Notes under the pieces: generated by a model
What the model was told of the DNA's origin: nothing
What the model saw: only the letters and a program-made list of their open reading frames with translations
Database searches by the model: none
Shown here: positions 23,139-35,008 of the stretch, piece after piece
Position numbering within the stretch: the stretch's first letter is position 1
Layout of the letters: each line of letters begins with the position of its first letter
Made by a program: the position numbers and the translations under genes
DNA from: Citrus sinensis
Taxonomy: Eukaryota; Streptophyta; Magnoliopsida; Sapindales; Rutaceae
Assembly (NCBI RefSeq): GCF_022201045.2
Contig: NC_068558.1
Span: forward strand, 15,901,501 to 15,965,500
DNA length: 64,000 nt
Reading direction: 5' to 3'

Positions 23139-24181
23139 GAAAGCAAGGGTTTGATGGAAGGCTTACTTGGAGCAAGATAGCGATCAATCGAGTTGCTGCG
23201 TTTTATTCTCTTTTATCTTTGTTTTTTAAGAAAAATAAACTGCCACGCGTAGAAACAGAAAATTAAGTTCTTGTCATTTTCATGCATATGGATTGTTGAT
23301 GTGTGTGTCAATCAAATCTCCGGTGTGTCATTTGTAATTTTCAACCTTTATGCATGCAAATGCGAGACCTCTTACGTATAATAAAATTAATATACTTCCC
23401 AAGATGGTCTTATCTTGCATTGACTTTTTACGTTCCTTTGGTGATGATTTTGACGTTTGAAATTGATGACTATTGTTTTTGTAAACTCTGACATGGATTT
23501 TTCGTGCAACTACAGAGCACATTAACGAGAGACTTATCCATGAGGGTCCATGCAGATCAGTGTCTAATTAACCAATAATTAATATAACTTAAAAAATATA
23601 GAGTTAATAATTTTTATGGGTCAGGCTCAATTGCAGATGTTCGTACAAAATTTCTTGCTAATGTATGCCTGAGTATGATAATAAGTTTTAATCATTATTA
23701 ATAATTCACTTGATAATATTAAACAAATTTTCATATCAATTAAGTTACAAAATTTCTGTGACAAATTTCCACGTACTGGAACCATGCAAAAGGGCTTTAT
23801 TCAAACAGAGCTGCATAGCCGTTGGCAATTAAAATTATTTATCAATAAAGTTAAGTAGTAAGAATTGGATTGTGGATTTCATTAATTATTTCAAGGAAAA
23901 TTTTATAGATAAATGATGTAATGAAATTTACGGCATCAATACCATGATAAATATAAATATTGTAAATTACAAATAGAATTAGTAAATATAAAGTAAAACC
24001 AGTAAATTCATAAAAGATTATTAATTATTTAAAAAATTAACATTGTTTCTACATAATTTTAGTGGAAAATATTTTATTCATTTACAAAAACAAATTTCTT
24101 TAATTAAACAAAAAAATTCATTAATTAAACAAAAAAATTATACTGAAAAAAAGTGGAATAAGTTTAATTGAATTGGTTACC
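23139..24181. other. Extensin downstream flank, mirror copy
   Basis: No gene. Inverted partner of 7073-8092, but carrying the alternative 45-base version (23449-23492) where the left arm has the copia-like patch. Confidence 0.7.
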
Positions 24182-25045
24182 ATAAATTCTATATTTAGTC
24201 TAGGGCATTTGTATACATTTTTTTCCCATTTTCTATAATGATATCTATTTATTACAGATGTTAATTAAGTGCAATTATTTATCTTGATGTGGATCAAGTA
24301 AAAAAAAAAAGAGATATCAATAAAATTAGATCTAATTTTGAATATTATGTATACTTTATGTAGTTTCAAACTTTTTACTTGTATTTGGAGACCATTTAAG
24401 GTTGTTGTTGAAGACGTGTAGAAAGATGTAAAATAACCTTATCTTACAACAACTATGAAAGATATTAAAATAATATTTTTTTTCAAAATCCGATTTTGAG
24501 AAAAAAAATTCATCCGTAATTAAACATCACATGTATTATAGAAATGCAAAACTACCATTGTTATATTTAAAATAAAAAATAACAAAATATTTAAGGTAAT
24601 AAACATTATAACGAGTTTTTATTTTAAAATTGTAAACTTTTTTTCTGACAATAACTCTTATATTAATTTATTTATTTTGCCTTTTATTCAAAAGTTTTAT
24701 GCATAATCTACAAACTTTATGTTTTATTTTGCATTTAATGTTGATTTTCTTTTTTTATATTATACGTATAAGCTTTCATTTTATTTACCAGTAATACATC
24801 AATTTATCAATTTCATAGTAATTTACTTATTATACCTTCCTTTTACAATTCTTATTTTTCATTTCCAAAATTTATGTTTTATTTTACAGTTGTTGATGAT
24901 TTACTAGTTTTATGTTATGTTTGCAAGTTTTTGTTTTGTTTACTAGTAATAGATTAATGGGTAATTTTTAATTGAGTCCTCATTAACTCTAGAAAAAAAA
25001 TTCAGAGACCAGAAGTTTACTAAATGAATCAATTAAATTCTTTTT
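24182..25045 (+). mobile_element. MULE terminal repeat and leader fragment
   Basis: Starts ATAAATTCTATATTTAG and runs through the terminal inverted repeat (to about 24510) into the AT-rich leader, matching 6220-7072 inverted. It is interrupted at 25045 by a MITE half. Confidence 0.75.
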
Positions 25046-25262
25046 TCTCATATCAAAACATATATTTCTTGTTTTTAATGCTTAATTTTTTATTTGATTT
25101 CTATTCATGTGATTTATTTAATTTATAATAAATATAAATAAAAGAGTAGTTGAAAATAAGGGTAATATTGTACACTTATACTATCAGAGGAAGTTTTGGC
25201 CATTACAAAAATAGTAGGAAAAAAATAATATATGTTGATTACTGTAGGGGGGAAATTAGTAA
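25046..25262. mobile_element. Half of a Mutator-type MITE
   Basis: Matches the right half of the MITE at 26399-27113, including the G-run terminus TACTGTAGGGGGGAAA, but lacks the other half. It sits at the boundary between the inverted-repeat arm and a second copy of the extensin flank, so recombination between MITE copies may have made this join. Confidence 0.7.
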
Positions 25263-26007
25263 TCTCTCAATAAAATTAATATACTTCCCAAGACCGTCTT
25301 ATCTTGCGTTGACTTTTTACGTTCCTTTGGTGATGATTTTGACGTTTGAAATTGATGACTATTGTTTTTGTAAACTCTGCATGGATTTTTCGTGCAACTA
25401 CAGAGCGCATTAACGAGAGACTTATCCATGAGGATCCATGCAGATCAGTGTCTAATTAACCAATAATTAATATAACTTAAAAAATATATAGTTAACAATT
25501 TTTATGGGTCATGCTCAATTGCAGATGTTCGTACAAAATTTCTTGCTAATGTATACTTGAGTATGATAATAAGTTTTAATCATTATTAATAATTCACTTG
25601 ATAATATTAAACAAATTTTCATATCAATTAAGTTACAAAATTTCTGTGACAAATTTCCACGTACTGGAACCATGCAAAAGGGCTTTATTCAAACAAAGCT
25701 GCATAGCCGTTGGCAATTAAAATAATTTATCAAGTAAGTTAAGTAGTAAGAATTTTATTGTGGATTCGATTAATTATTTCAAGGGAAATTCTATCGATAA
25801 TGCCGTAATGAAAATTACACATAAAATTAGTAAATGTAAAGTAAAACCAGTAAATTCATAAAAGATTATTAATTATTTAAAAAATTAATATTGTTTCTAC
25901 ATAATTTTAGTGCAAAATATTTTATTCAGTTACAAAAAAAATTTCTTTAACTAAACAAAAAAATTATATAGAAAAAAAGTGGAATAAGTTTTATTGAATT
26001 GGTTACC
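25263..26007. repeat. Second copy of the extensin downstream flank
   Basis: Direct repeat of about 23376-24181, in shortened form (for example around 25800-25830). It has the same 45-base version at the patch site, and like the first copy it is followed directly by a MULE terminus. Confidence 0.8.
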
Positions 26008-26057
26008 ATAAATTCTGTAATTATTCTAGGACATTTGTATACATTTTTTTCCCATTT

Positions 26058-26284
26058 TCTATAATGATATCTATTTATTACACATGTTAATTAAGCGCAA
26101 TTATTTATCTTGATGTGGATCAAGTAAAAATAAAAGAAAAGATATATCAATAAAATTAGATATAATTTTGAATACTATCTATACTTTATGTAGTTTCAAA
26201 CTTTTTACTTGTATTTGGAGACCACTTAAGGTTGTTGTTGAAGAAGTGTAGAAATATGTAAAATAACGTCATCTTACAACAATT
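26058..26284 (+). repeat. Tandem duplication inside a MULE terminal repeat
   Basis: About 115 bp from 26058 are repeated from 26285 (TATAATGATATCTATTTATT onward). The other MULE copies have this stretch once. Confidence 0.75.
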
Positions 26285-26398
26285 ATAATGATATCTATTT
26301 ATTACACATGTTAATTAAGCACAATTATTTATCTTGATGTGGATCAAGTAAAAATAAAAGAAAAGATATATCAATAAAATTAGATCTAATTTTGAATA

Positions 26399-27113
26399 GG
26401 GAGATTGCCAATTTTCCCCCTACAGTAATCAACATATACCATTTTCCCCCCTACTGTTTTTATAATGACCAAAAACCCCCCTGATAGGATAAATGTACAA
26501 TATTACCCTTATTTTCAACTACTCTTTTATTTATATTTGTTATAAATTAAATAAATCACATGAATAGAAACCAAATAAAAAATTAAGCATTAAAAACAAG
26601 AAATATATGTTTTGATATGAGAAAAAAATTAATAATAAATTTTTTTTCTTGTACTTATTTATTTTGTGAAAATTTTCTTATAATAAATATATAAGAAAGT
26701 TATATTAAATGATAAAAACAATTATTATAAGAAAATTCGAATGACAAATAAAAATTTATTATAATATAAATAATAAAATATTTTACCTATACTTTTTACA
26801 TTTAATTTTAAAATATTACAAAATGTTTATTATAAGAAAATGTTCACAAAATAAATAATTACAAGAAAAAAATTTTATTATTAATTTTTTTGCTCATATC
26901 AAAACATATATTTCTTATTTTTAATACTTATTTTTTTATTTAGTTTCTATTCATGTAATTTATTTAATTTATAATAAATGCAAATAAAAGAGTGGTTAAA
27001 AATAAGGGTAATATTATAAACTTACGCTGTCAGGGGGTTTTTGGCCATTAGAAAACAGCAAGGGGGTAAATGGTATATGTTAATTACTGTAGGGGGGAGA
27101 GTGGCAATCCCCC
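26399..27113. mobile_element. Mutator-type MITE, 715 bp, near-complete hairpin
   Basis: The termini are GGGAGATTGCCA... and its imperfect complement ...GTGGCAATCCCCC. Long inverted arms (~300 bp) make most of the element foldable, and there is no coding capacity. It is flanked by a perfect 9-bp duplication TTTTGAATA (26390-26398 and 27114-27122). The empty site, with one TTTTGAATA, is present in other MULE copies, for example near 4965. Nine-base target duplications are the Mutator superfamily signature. Confidence 0.9.
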
Positions 27114-27873
27114 TTTTGAATATTATGTATACTTTATGTAGTTTCAAACTTTTTACTAGTATTTGGAGACCATTTAAGGTTGTTGTTGAAGAAGTGTAGA
27201 AAGATGAAAAATAACTTCATCTTACAACAACTATGAAAGATATTAAAATAATATTTTTTTCAAAATCCAATTTTTAGCATAAATTTCATCCTTAATTAAA
27301 CATCACATGTATTATATAAATGTAAAACTAACATTATTCAATTTAAATTAAAAAATAATAAATATATGAGGTAATAAATATTATAACGAGTTTTTATTTT
27401 AAAATTGTAAACTTTTGTTTTTGACAGTAACTCTTATATTAATTTACTTATTTTGCCTTTTATTCATAAGTTTTATGCATAATCTACAAACTTTATGTTT
27501 TATTTTGCATTTAATGTTGATTTACCTTTTTTATATTATATTTATAAGTTTTCATTTGATTTACCAGTAATACATCAATTTATCAATTTTATAGTAATTT
27601 ACTTATTTTACCTTTTTTTTACAATTCTTATGTTTCATTTTCAAAATTTATGTTTTATTTTACAGTTATTGATGATTTACTAGTTTTATGTTATGTTTGC
27701 AAGTTTTTGTTTTATTTACTAGTAATAAATTAATGGGTAATTTTTAATTGAGTCCTCATTTTTTTCTAGAAAAAAATTCAGAGACTAGAAATTTACTAAA
27801 TGAATCAATTAAATTCTTTCAAGCACAAACTAATGTCATTCAAGTCCTTAACTTAATTGCTTAGTTAAAAATA

Positions 27874-28350
27874 GGGAAATTATCCACCGTCCACCCGTTT
27901 TTTCCAACTTTTTCGAAAATACACAATTCTTTTTTTTTTTTTGCTGGAATCCACCTGAAGTTACATTTCTTTTCACTTTTCCACTTCCGTTTGGAATCCG
28001 TTAAGGAAATTAACGGAATATTGCTTAAATGACTTTTTTACCCTCAAATGTAAAAGATAATTTATCCATCGACCACTTGTTTTTTTTGTATTTTTTCAGA
28101 AATACACAATTCTTAATTTTTTTTTGCTGACCTCCACTCGAAGTTGTATTGCTTTACACCTATCCACCATTGTGTCGTTGTAAAATGATGATTTTACCCT
28201 TATGATGTTAGCAAAGTTATAACGGTCTCCAAACGGAAGTGGAAAAGTGAAAAGAAATGTAATTTCAGGTGGATTCCAGCCAAAAAAAAAAAAAGAATTG
28301 TGTATTTTTGAAAAACGGTGAAAAAACGGGTGGACGGTGGATAATTTCCC
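27874..28350. mobile_element. Mutator-type MITE, 477 bp
   Basis: Inverted termini GGGAAATTATCCACCGTCCA, complementary for about 120 bp, flanked by the perfect 9-bp duplication TTAAAAATA (27865-27873 and 28351-28359). Empty sites with a single TTAAAAATA are seen in the other MULE copies on the opposite strand (near 6160, 14330 and 62165). No coding sequence. Confidence 0.9.
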
Positions 28351-29159
28351 TTAAAAATATTAACAACGTTGAGGACATTTTAGTAAAACAACAATTGAGC
28401 CCTTCCTCATTCTTTATTTTTGACATGTGGCAATAGTTTAAAGTAAATTCAATTAACCTAATTAAGTTAAGGATCAGTTCTTGCAAACGAAAAAAAAAAA
28501 AACCTATAAAAGCTGCCATATTCTTCGTGTGAGAGGAGAGATCGAGAGAACGTGGGATGGTGCCAAAAATATTGTATAAATCTACTGTGATTTTGACCAA
28601 AGCTTTGTTAGCATTGGTTGAGTTCAAGTACTGGAGAGAACCTAAGTTTAAAGGTTAGTAACTCTATTTTTTTAGTGATTTTTGCAAGCGTTTTCTGATA
28701 AAATTGTTTCCATATTTAGTGATCGTTGTGAAAAATTAGGTTTTTCAAGTCTATTTTTCTAAATGACAAACTATGTTTAATTATTGGTGGATTTTTTTTA
28801 TTGAATGTTGTATTTTGTTAATACATTGTTTTTAATTTGCTCTTTATGTAATTATTAGACTAAATACGCCATAATTATATTTGTATTCATTTCAACCAAT
28901 TGGTATTGTTATATTAATAAGATTGAATTCATTGTATTTGCTTCTTTGTTCATGTAAAATTGAATTCTATGTGTTCTTATGAGTGGTAATTTTTCTATAT
29001 ATTAGACTAAATTCACGATAGTTGCTACTTTCTTTCTTTTTGTTGGGTTATTTTTTCTTTTTAGTTTTTATTTTTTATATGTTTTAGACTGAATTTGCTT
29101 TTGTACTTTTTTTAGCCGAATTACATGTATATTTCATTTAGGTTAAGTTTTTTTGTTCT

Positions 29160-30612
29160 TTGCTAAATAAAATTGTATTGGTTTATCCTTTTTTGTTGCA
29201 ATACTTTTGGTTTAAAATTGATGCAAGTAGCCATGTTACCTTTTATTTTTCAGTTAAAATTAATGGGGTGGGGTATGAGATAGGATATAGAGAACCAAAG
29301 GAATATAAGATTATTAGGTTGTTTCATGAAATTCAAGAAGTCATGGTTAAGCATGGACATAATGAAATGGATATGATTGAAATTTCTATTGTATTGCCAT
29401 GGACTACAAGTAGGCAGAAAAAGCTAATTTCAAACGATAGTGAATTGTATTGGGTTTTTTAGGAGTTTTTTTTTTATCAATAGTTGTCATGTCATTGAGT
29501 TTGAGGTGCACACTAGGTCAGGTGGTCAGTCATGTCGTGAAAATGTTGTAATAGGATATGAAAATCCTATCAATATAGCAGTTAGTGTGGGTAGTGATAA
29601 GTTTGAAAAATTTAGTGAGGATGGCTATATCGGAGGGCACTCATCTAATGAAGAGAATGGTCTCTCACAGATGTATGAATCCATTGTTGATAATGAGTAG
29701 AAGCCAAATCCAAATAGTTTAATTAGTCTAAAAGTAGGAAATACCTTTGAATCTGTTGCATTATTAAGAGAGGTTATAATGAAGTATGCAATCCAAGAGG
29801 ATTTTTAGTTGAATAGGATTAAAAATGATGGTGTTAGGTATTGTGTCAATCTAAAATGCACTTGGAAACTTAGTGCTTCATCGATGGTTGACGAGATAAC
29901 TTTTAAAATTTGGTATATTAAAGGGAAACATGATTGTCAGATTAAATAAGTTAACAAAGATGCAATAGCACATTGGATGATGTACATGTCATAATGAGAG
30001 AGCTAAAAGATAAACATAGGATTGAATGTGACAAACAAGAACTATACAGGGCAAAAGAAATTGCACTAAAAAACCTAGGTGCTGACCATGTTGCTTGCTA
30101 TGAAAATGAGTAGAGGTGCTTGTGTCAAGCTAAAGTTGATAGGCCATTGTCAAATAGCCCAGTTTTTCAAAGGTTTTTTTTATCATTTCCCGCACTTAAA
30201 GTGGGGTACCTAACTGGGTGTAGACCTTTCATAAGATTGGATGGGTGTCACTTGAATGGGCCATATAGGGGACTATTGTTATCTGCTGTTGCATTAGATG
30301 CTGACAGTGGAATTTTGCCATTGGCTTTTTGCATATATGAGGCAGAAAACTATGATAGTTGGGGTTATTTTTTTATCTTTTTTATATGAATTCATTGGGG
30401 TCGATGATCATAAGCCTGTGACTATTATTAGTTATAGACAAAAAGGTCTTTTATGGCGACTAAAAAAATATTAGCCTAATGCTAGCACTAGATATTGTGC
30501 TAAGCATATCTTTGCCAATTAGAAGTGCAGGTTTCCTGGTTTGAATGTGATGGGGTTATTCTGGAAAGCTTGTAGGGCTGTAAATCAATATGACTTTGAG
30601 AGGGCAATGGGT
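29160..30612 (+). pseudogene. MULE transposase (MURA-like), broken and truncated
   Basis: Frames 29160-29462, 29440-29700 and 30120-30389 plus intervening pieces give, in order: an N-terminal region of unknown fold (GYREPKEYKIIRLFHEIQE); the Mutator N-terminal zinc-binding-like domain (about 29730-29950, with VGNTFESVALLREVIMKYAI, KCTWKL and the closing HDCQ); and the start of the MULE transposase domain (GCRPFIRLDGCHLNGPYRG, LLSAVALDADSGILPLAF, EAENYDSW), which contains the first catalytic Asp (LDGCHL). Several stops and frameshifts occur, and the gene ends at the copia join. It would have cut and pasted elements with the ATAAATTC termini. Confidence 0.85.
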
Positions 30613-30619
30613 TAAATTA

Positions 30620-30866
30620 GGGCTAAAGACCAAAATTGTTGTTGCTAAAGATTGTGGGAATATAAGATATTTCCTTGGAAACCAGCATTGGCTCTAAGTT
30701 ATTGCTTAAAGATGTCAAACATGTACCATATATCCTTCTTAATTTGATCTCTACAGGCAAGCTTGATGATGATAGTTATACCAACTAATTTGGTGAAGGA
30801 GTATGGAAGCTCACCAAAGGCTCCTTAGTGTTAGTTAAGGGGAGGAAAGTAAACACCGTCTATGTG
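30620..30866 (+). pseudogene. Ty1/copia polyprotein, left half of a split gene
   Basis: Encodes the protease-to-integrase linker region of copia Pol: LLKDVKHVPYILLNLISTGK, then WKLTKGSLVLVKGRKVNTVY. It stops at the target duplication ATGTG of the Athila insertion and resumes at 50282. With one duplication copy removed, the frame continues directly (NTVYV then LEAKI). The left join with the MULE lies within about 30600-30620. Confidence 0.85.
30862..30866 (+). repeat. Target-site duplication ATGTG (left) of the Athila element
   Basis: Same five bases at 50277-50281, immediately outside the TG...CA ends of the two LTRs. Confidence 0.85.
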
Positions 30867-32341
30867 TGATAACTCTATGAAACGAGAGTTATTATGAAAA
30901 TTCTAGACTTAAATCAATATCACTTAGAGAGTAAATGATGTGTTTCTATTGCATTTTTGTTACATTTTGTACAAACACTCATTTTAGTTTAGTCTTAATA
31001 AATTTTGCTTAATTTAGAATAATTCGTGCTTAAATTGTGTGCATAATTGTAGGTGTCTAGAAGCTCATATCTCATGGAAGGAGTGTTGATGCAATAGGCT
31101 TGTAAAAATGAGGAAGAACATGGCTACAAAAGAATTGAAACAAATCTAGAACAATGTAGTGTTGTAGCTGTTGTTGTAGCAATCATTGCTGTAGCAATCA
31201 TTGCTGTAGCAATCTTGGAACAACGACAGAGAAAATTTAGCACGGGATACTTGCAGAATCAAGATCTGTAGTTTCCTAATCTGACTTATGCGTGCCCTGG
31301 GCTTCTGTTTACCCTAGTTTTCAGTTATAAGAGGAGCACGCATCATATGGTAAAGGGGGTGGTGAATTAACAGCGAAGAAATTAAGAGGAAAAGAAGGAG
31401 AAATTAGAATTCAAAGGAGAACAAGTCTGCACCAGTGAAGAGATTAGCAAAACTATTTGGATTCAATTTTCATCATTCTTTACTTATCCCCTTTCTTACT
31501 CTTTGATTGAACCGATGTATTTCATCACTGATACTTTGCTGTTTGTTTTTCTTTTCCAAAGTATGAACTAAATTTGATTGTAATTGAGTGACAAACAATC
31601 TCAATGGGTTCTTGATTGTTCTTATGAGTTGCTGAAAGATTGTTGTAGCATTTTGCTCTAATAGCTTATATTAGAATCATTATTTCTGTTGACCTCTCAT
31701 TTAATGGTTCAAGCTAAGAGAGAGCCGCAAAAGGGCATGTCTTAGTAGAAATTATTAGAGTAATACTTGATCTTAATTTAAGTTCCTTGGATTGAGTTTA
31801 ACTTGAGCCCCAAAAGGGCCACACTTAAGTTAAGATTTGTGAAGAACTAGATACAGGGATTCACCTTGTAGGGTAGAGGGGGTGTATGTTCATAATGCCA
31901 TATCTTAGGTGAAATGACAACTGGTCATTGTTAGGGTGCTTAAGGGTATGACAAGTCCAACAAGCGACAGCTAAGGATGCAAAATAATTCTGCCCTGTGC
32001 TGTGAGAATTGCTGTAATAACTGGTGTTTATTTGAACAGAACAGTCAGCCCATGAATAGAGTTTGATCATTCAGCTACCTCATTCTCATTAAATTCTTTT
32101 TTACGCAATTCATCTAATTTACTTTATTACTGCATTTATTTTATTAAAATTGTTAATTTCGATAGTAATAAACTTTAATTAGATTTCTCTTTAGATAAAA
32201 GAAATTTGCACTGTCATGATAGCTATAGCATTGCAAGTAATATCAGTCCCTGTGGAGACGATCTTGAATATTCATCATTTTATTACTTATTGTGTACACT
32301 TGCACATGACATCAATAACAATTGAGTTAAATTAAACAACA
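30867..32341 (+). mobile_element. 5' LTR of the nested Athila element
   Basis: TGATAACTCTATGAAACGAG ... AAACAACA, 1475 bp. TATA-like TATAAGAG at 31326-31333. Three clustered copies of a TGTAGCAATC motif at about 31165-31212. About 60 bp near 32000 are missing from the 3' LTR. Confidence 0.92.
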
Positions 32342-32347
32342 AGTTTT

Positions 32348-32365
32348 TGGCGCCGTTGATGGGGA
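32348..32365 (+). other. tRNA-Asp primer binding site
   Basis: TGGCGCCGTTGATGGGGA, six bases after the LTR end; one or two mismatches to the tRNA-Asp complement. Confidence 0.85.
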
Positions 32366-32445
32366 TTGATTGTTTATTTTCGAAGTGTGAAGTCAATCTT
32401 GACAAGTGCCAACTTGATCTAATTCATTCTATTTATTGACAGATC

Positions 32446-34090
32446 ATGACTTGCATGCGCAAAGACAGATCTGTTGAATTTCAATTTGATCATGAGATTG
32501 AAAGGACTGTAAGGAGATTGCGAAGAGAGCGAAGAAATTCAAAAACTGTTTCAAAAATGGATAACTTGCAAGATGTGGGAAACTTGGATCTTCACGGGCC
32601 ACTACAACCTGTCAATATTCAAGAGGGGCAAAATGGGCACGTTAATCAAAGACAACCAGGCAACAACAATATCATTTACATGGCAGACGATAGAGATATG
32701 GTTATTAGAGATTATGCTGTATTAACTCCTCAAGTTGTACATCCTGGAATAGTCAGACCTGAAGTGGAAGCTGCCAACTTTGAACTTAAACCGGTAATGT
32801 TTCAAATGTTGTAAACAGTGGGTCAATTTAATGGACTGCCATCTGAAGATCCTCATCTCCATTTTAAGTTGTTTTTGGAAGTAAGTGATGCTTTTAAAAC
32901 TGCTGGAACAACGCAGGATGCTTTGAGACTGAGGCTTTTTTCTTACTCCTTAAGAGATCGAGCAAGAGCATGGTTGAATTCCTTACCATTTGATTCTATC
33001 ACTACATGGAATGACTTGGCTGACAAATTCGTAATGAAATATTTTCCACCAACCAAGAATGCAAAATTGCGGAATGAGATCACCTCTTTTCATCAACTTG
33101 AAGATGAGAGCTTGTTTGAGACTTATGAGAGATTTAAAGAGTTTCTCAGAAGATGCCCTCATCATGGCATTCCCTGTTGCATACAGCTAGAAACCTTTTA
33201 CAATGGGTTGAAACCAAGTACAAGATTGATGGTCGATGCTTCAGCAAATGAAGCCTTATTATCCAAATCTTACACTGAAGCTTATGAAATTTTAGAGAGA
33301 ATTCCTAACAATAACTACCAGTGGCCATCAACTGAAAAACTGTAGCAAGAGGAGCAGCAGGGGTACATAATATAGATGCAATTACAGCACTGTCAGCTCA
33401 AGTAACATTATTGACAAACATGGTAAAAGTCATGACTTCTACTTCTGCAGTAGTAAAGCAAGTTGTTGAACTATCTTGTGTGTATTGTGGTGATGAGCAT
33501 GTATTTGACAACTGTCTAGGAAATCCAGCATTAGTAAACTATGTGGGCAACTTCAACCGACAGCCCTAGAACAACTATATTCAAGTACTTACAACCCTAG
33601 ATGGAATCAACACCCAAATTTCTCATGGAGCAATCAAAATCAGCATGCTCCAGCACCTAGTGGACAGAACAGACATGCTCAGCCACATGGTTTTCATCAG
33701 TAAAATCAAGAGCAAAACACACTAGCCATGATCAAATCACCTCATTGGAAACACTTATTAAGGAATATATCATGAAGAATGAAGCAATTGTGCAAAGTCA
33801 AGCTGTATCTCTGAGAAACCTGAAAAACCAAATTGGACAGCTTGCCACAGTAATGAGTAGTAGATCTTAGGGAAGTTTACCCAACAATACAGAAAATCCA
33901 AGAAGAGAGGTAAAGAACACTGTAAAGTAATCAACTTAAGATCTGGGAAGAATGTTGATATTGTTGTTGATGTGACTAAAAAGAGGTTGGAACTTAACTC
34001 CTCACAAGAACCACCTCAAGATGAAATGATGTTACAGCAACCCAGCCATTAAGATACTGGCACTAGTGGTCAAGCTACAGCAACCTTGGA
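32446..34090 (+). pseudogene. Athila gag
   Basis: ATG at 32446; a second ATG at 32455 corresponds to the start in the 2401 copy. The N-terminal 122 codons end at a TAA (32812-32814) where other copies have CAA. The frame then continues 32818-33345 with the full gag domain (LRLRLFSYSLRDRARAWLNS, MKYFPPTKNAKLRNEITSFH). A frameshift follows, then an intact zinc knuckle (CVYCGDEHVFDNC, 33477-33518) and a Gln/Pro-rich tail with further stops. It is less decayed in the capsid domain than the copies at 2401 and 58407. Confidence 0.9.
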
Positions 34091-34372
34091 AGAAAATCAC
34101 CCAATACCTGCTGAAGAAGATGTTGCAACACTAGTGGTGACAAATTACAATAAATCAAAGGAGCAGATATTGGTACCTCTTGAAGCTGTACAACAATTTA
34201 GGCATCCACCTTATTTCCCACAGAGATTCTAGAAACAAAAACAAGACAAATAGTTTAGCAAATTCCTAGAAGTGCTAAAAAAGTTACACATCAACATACC
34301 TTTTGTGGAAGCATTAGAACAAATGCCTAATTATGTGAAATTTCTAAAAGATGTTTAAAAAGAAAAAAAAGG

Positions 34373-34990
34373 TTGGGAGAATTTGAAACTGTTGCTTTAA
34401 CACAGGAATGCAGTCACCTGTTTCAGAGTAAGATTGCTAAAAAATTGAAGGATCCAGGAAGCTTCATAATATCATGTTCAATTGGAACTAAGTACAATGG
34501 CAGAGCACTCTGTGACTTGGGAGCCAGCATTAATCTAATGTCATTATCTCTATTTAAGCAATTAGGAGTAGGAGAGTGCAAGCCAACAACAGTCACTCTG
34601 CAGTTGGCTGACAGATCTCATGCATACCATGAAAGAAAGATTGAAGATGTATTGGTGAAGGTTGACAAATTCATCTTTCCAATGGATTTCATTGTACTAG
34701 ACTTTGAGACTGATAAAGAGGTACCAATTATATTTGGAAGACCTTTCCTGGCAACTAGGAAGACTGTGATAGATGTTCAGAAAGAAGAGCTAACCATGAG
34801 GGTGAATGACCAACAAGTCACCTTCAATGTATTAGAAGCTATTAAGAGTCCTGATAAGGCAGAAGATTGTAATTTTTTAAGTGTTGTGGACCTTGCTGTG
34901 GCAGACAGAATAAATAGATGCTGCAGTAAAGAGGTTATCAAAGCTGCCACCTTTGAAAGCTTTGAAGAAGAAAATATTGCAGCAAACTAG
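34373..34990 (+). pseudogene. Athila protease region (205-codon open segment)
   Basis: Part of the broken Gag-Pol of this element. The catalytic Asp is in CDLGASINLMSLSLFKQLG (codon 34514-34516, residue 48), with the flap and second strand (FIVLDFETDKEVPIIFGRPF) downstream and the tail towards reverse transcriptase. It is the best-preserved protease in the window, open from 34373 to the TAG at 34988. It is isolated from gag by stops just upstream (about 34355). Confidence 0.88.
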
Positions 34991-35008
34991 ATAGATTGGA
35001 TAGGAGAA

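Larger units (their letters stand above)
17953..25045. repeat. Right arm of the large inverted repeat
   Basis: Reverse complement of 6220-13311. It begins in MULE transposase sequence (17953-18163) and ends in MULE interior sequence at about 25045, where a MITE half takes over. The spacer 13312-17952 between the arms holds MULE, copia gag and Athila LTR. Confidence 0.92.
26008..30612 (+). mobile_element. 5' portion of a Mutator-like element carrying two MITEs
   Basis: Terminus ATAAATTCTGTAATTATTC at 26008, terminal repeat to about 27280, AT-rich leader, then transposase codons from 29160. It contains a tandem duplication inside the terminal repeat (26058-26284) and two MITE insertions. It is the longest MULE copy here and the reference for the deleted copies at 4802-7072, 13103-15245 and 60808-63079. 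It is cut off at about 30612 by copia sequence, so the transposase C-terminus and second terminus are missing. Confidence 0.8.
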
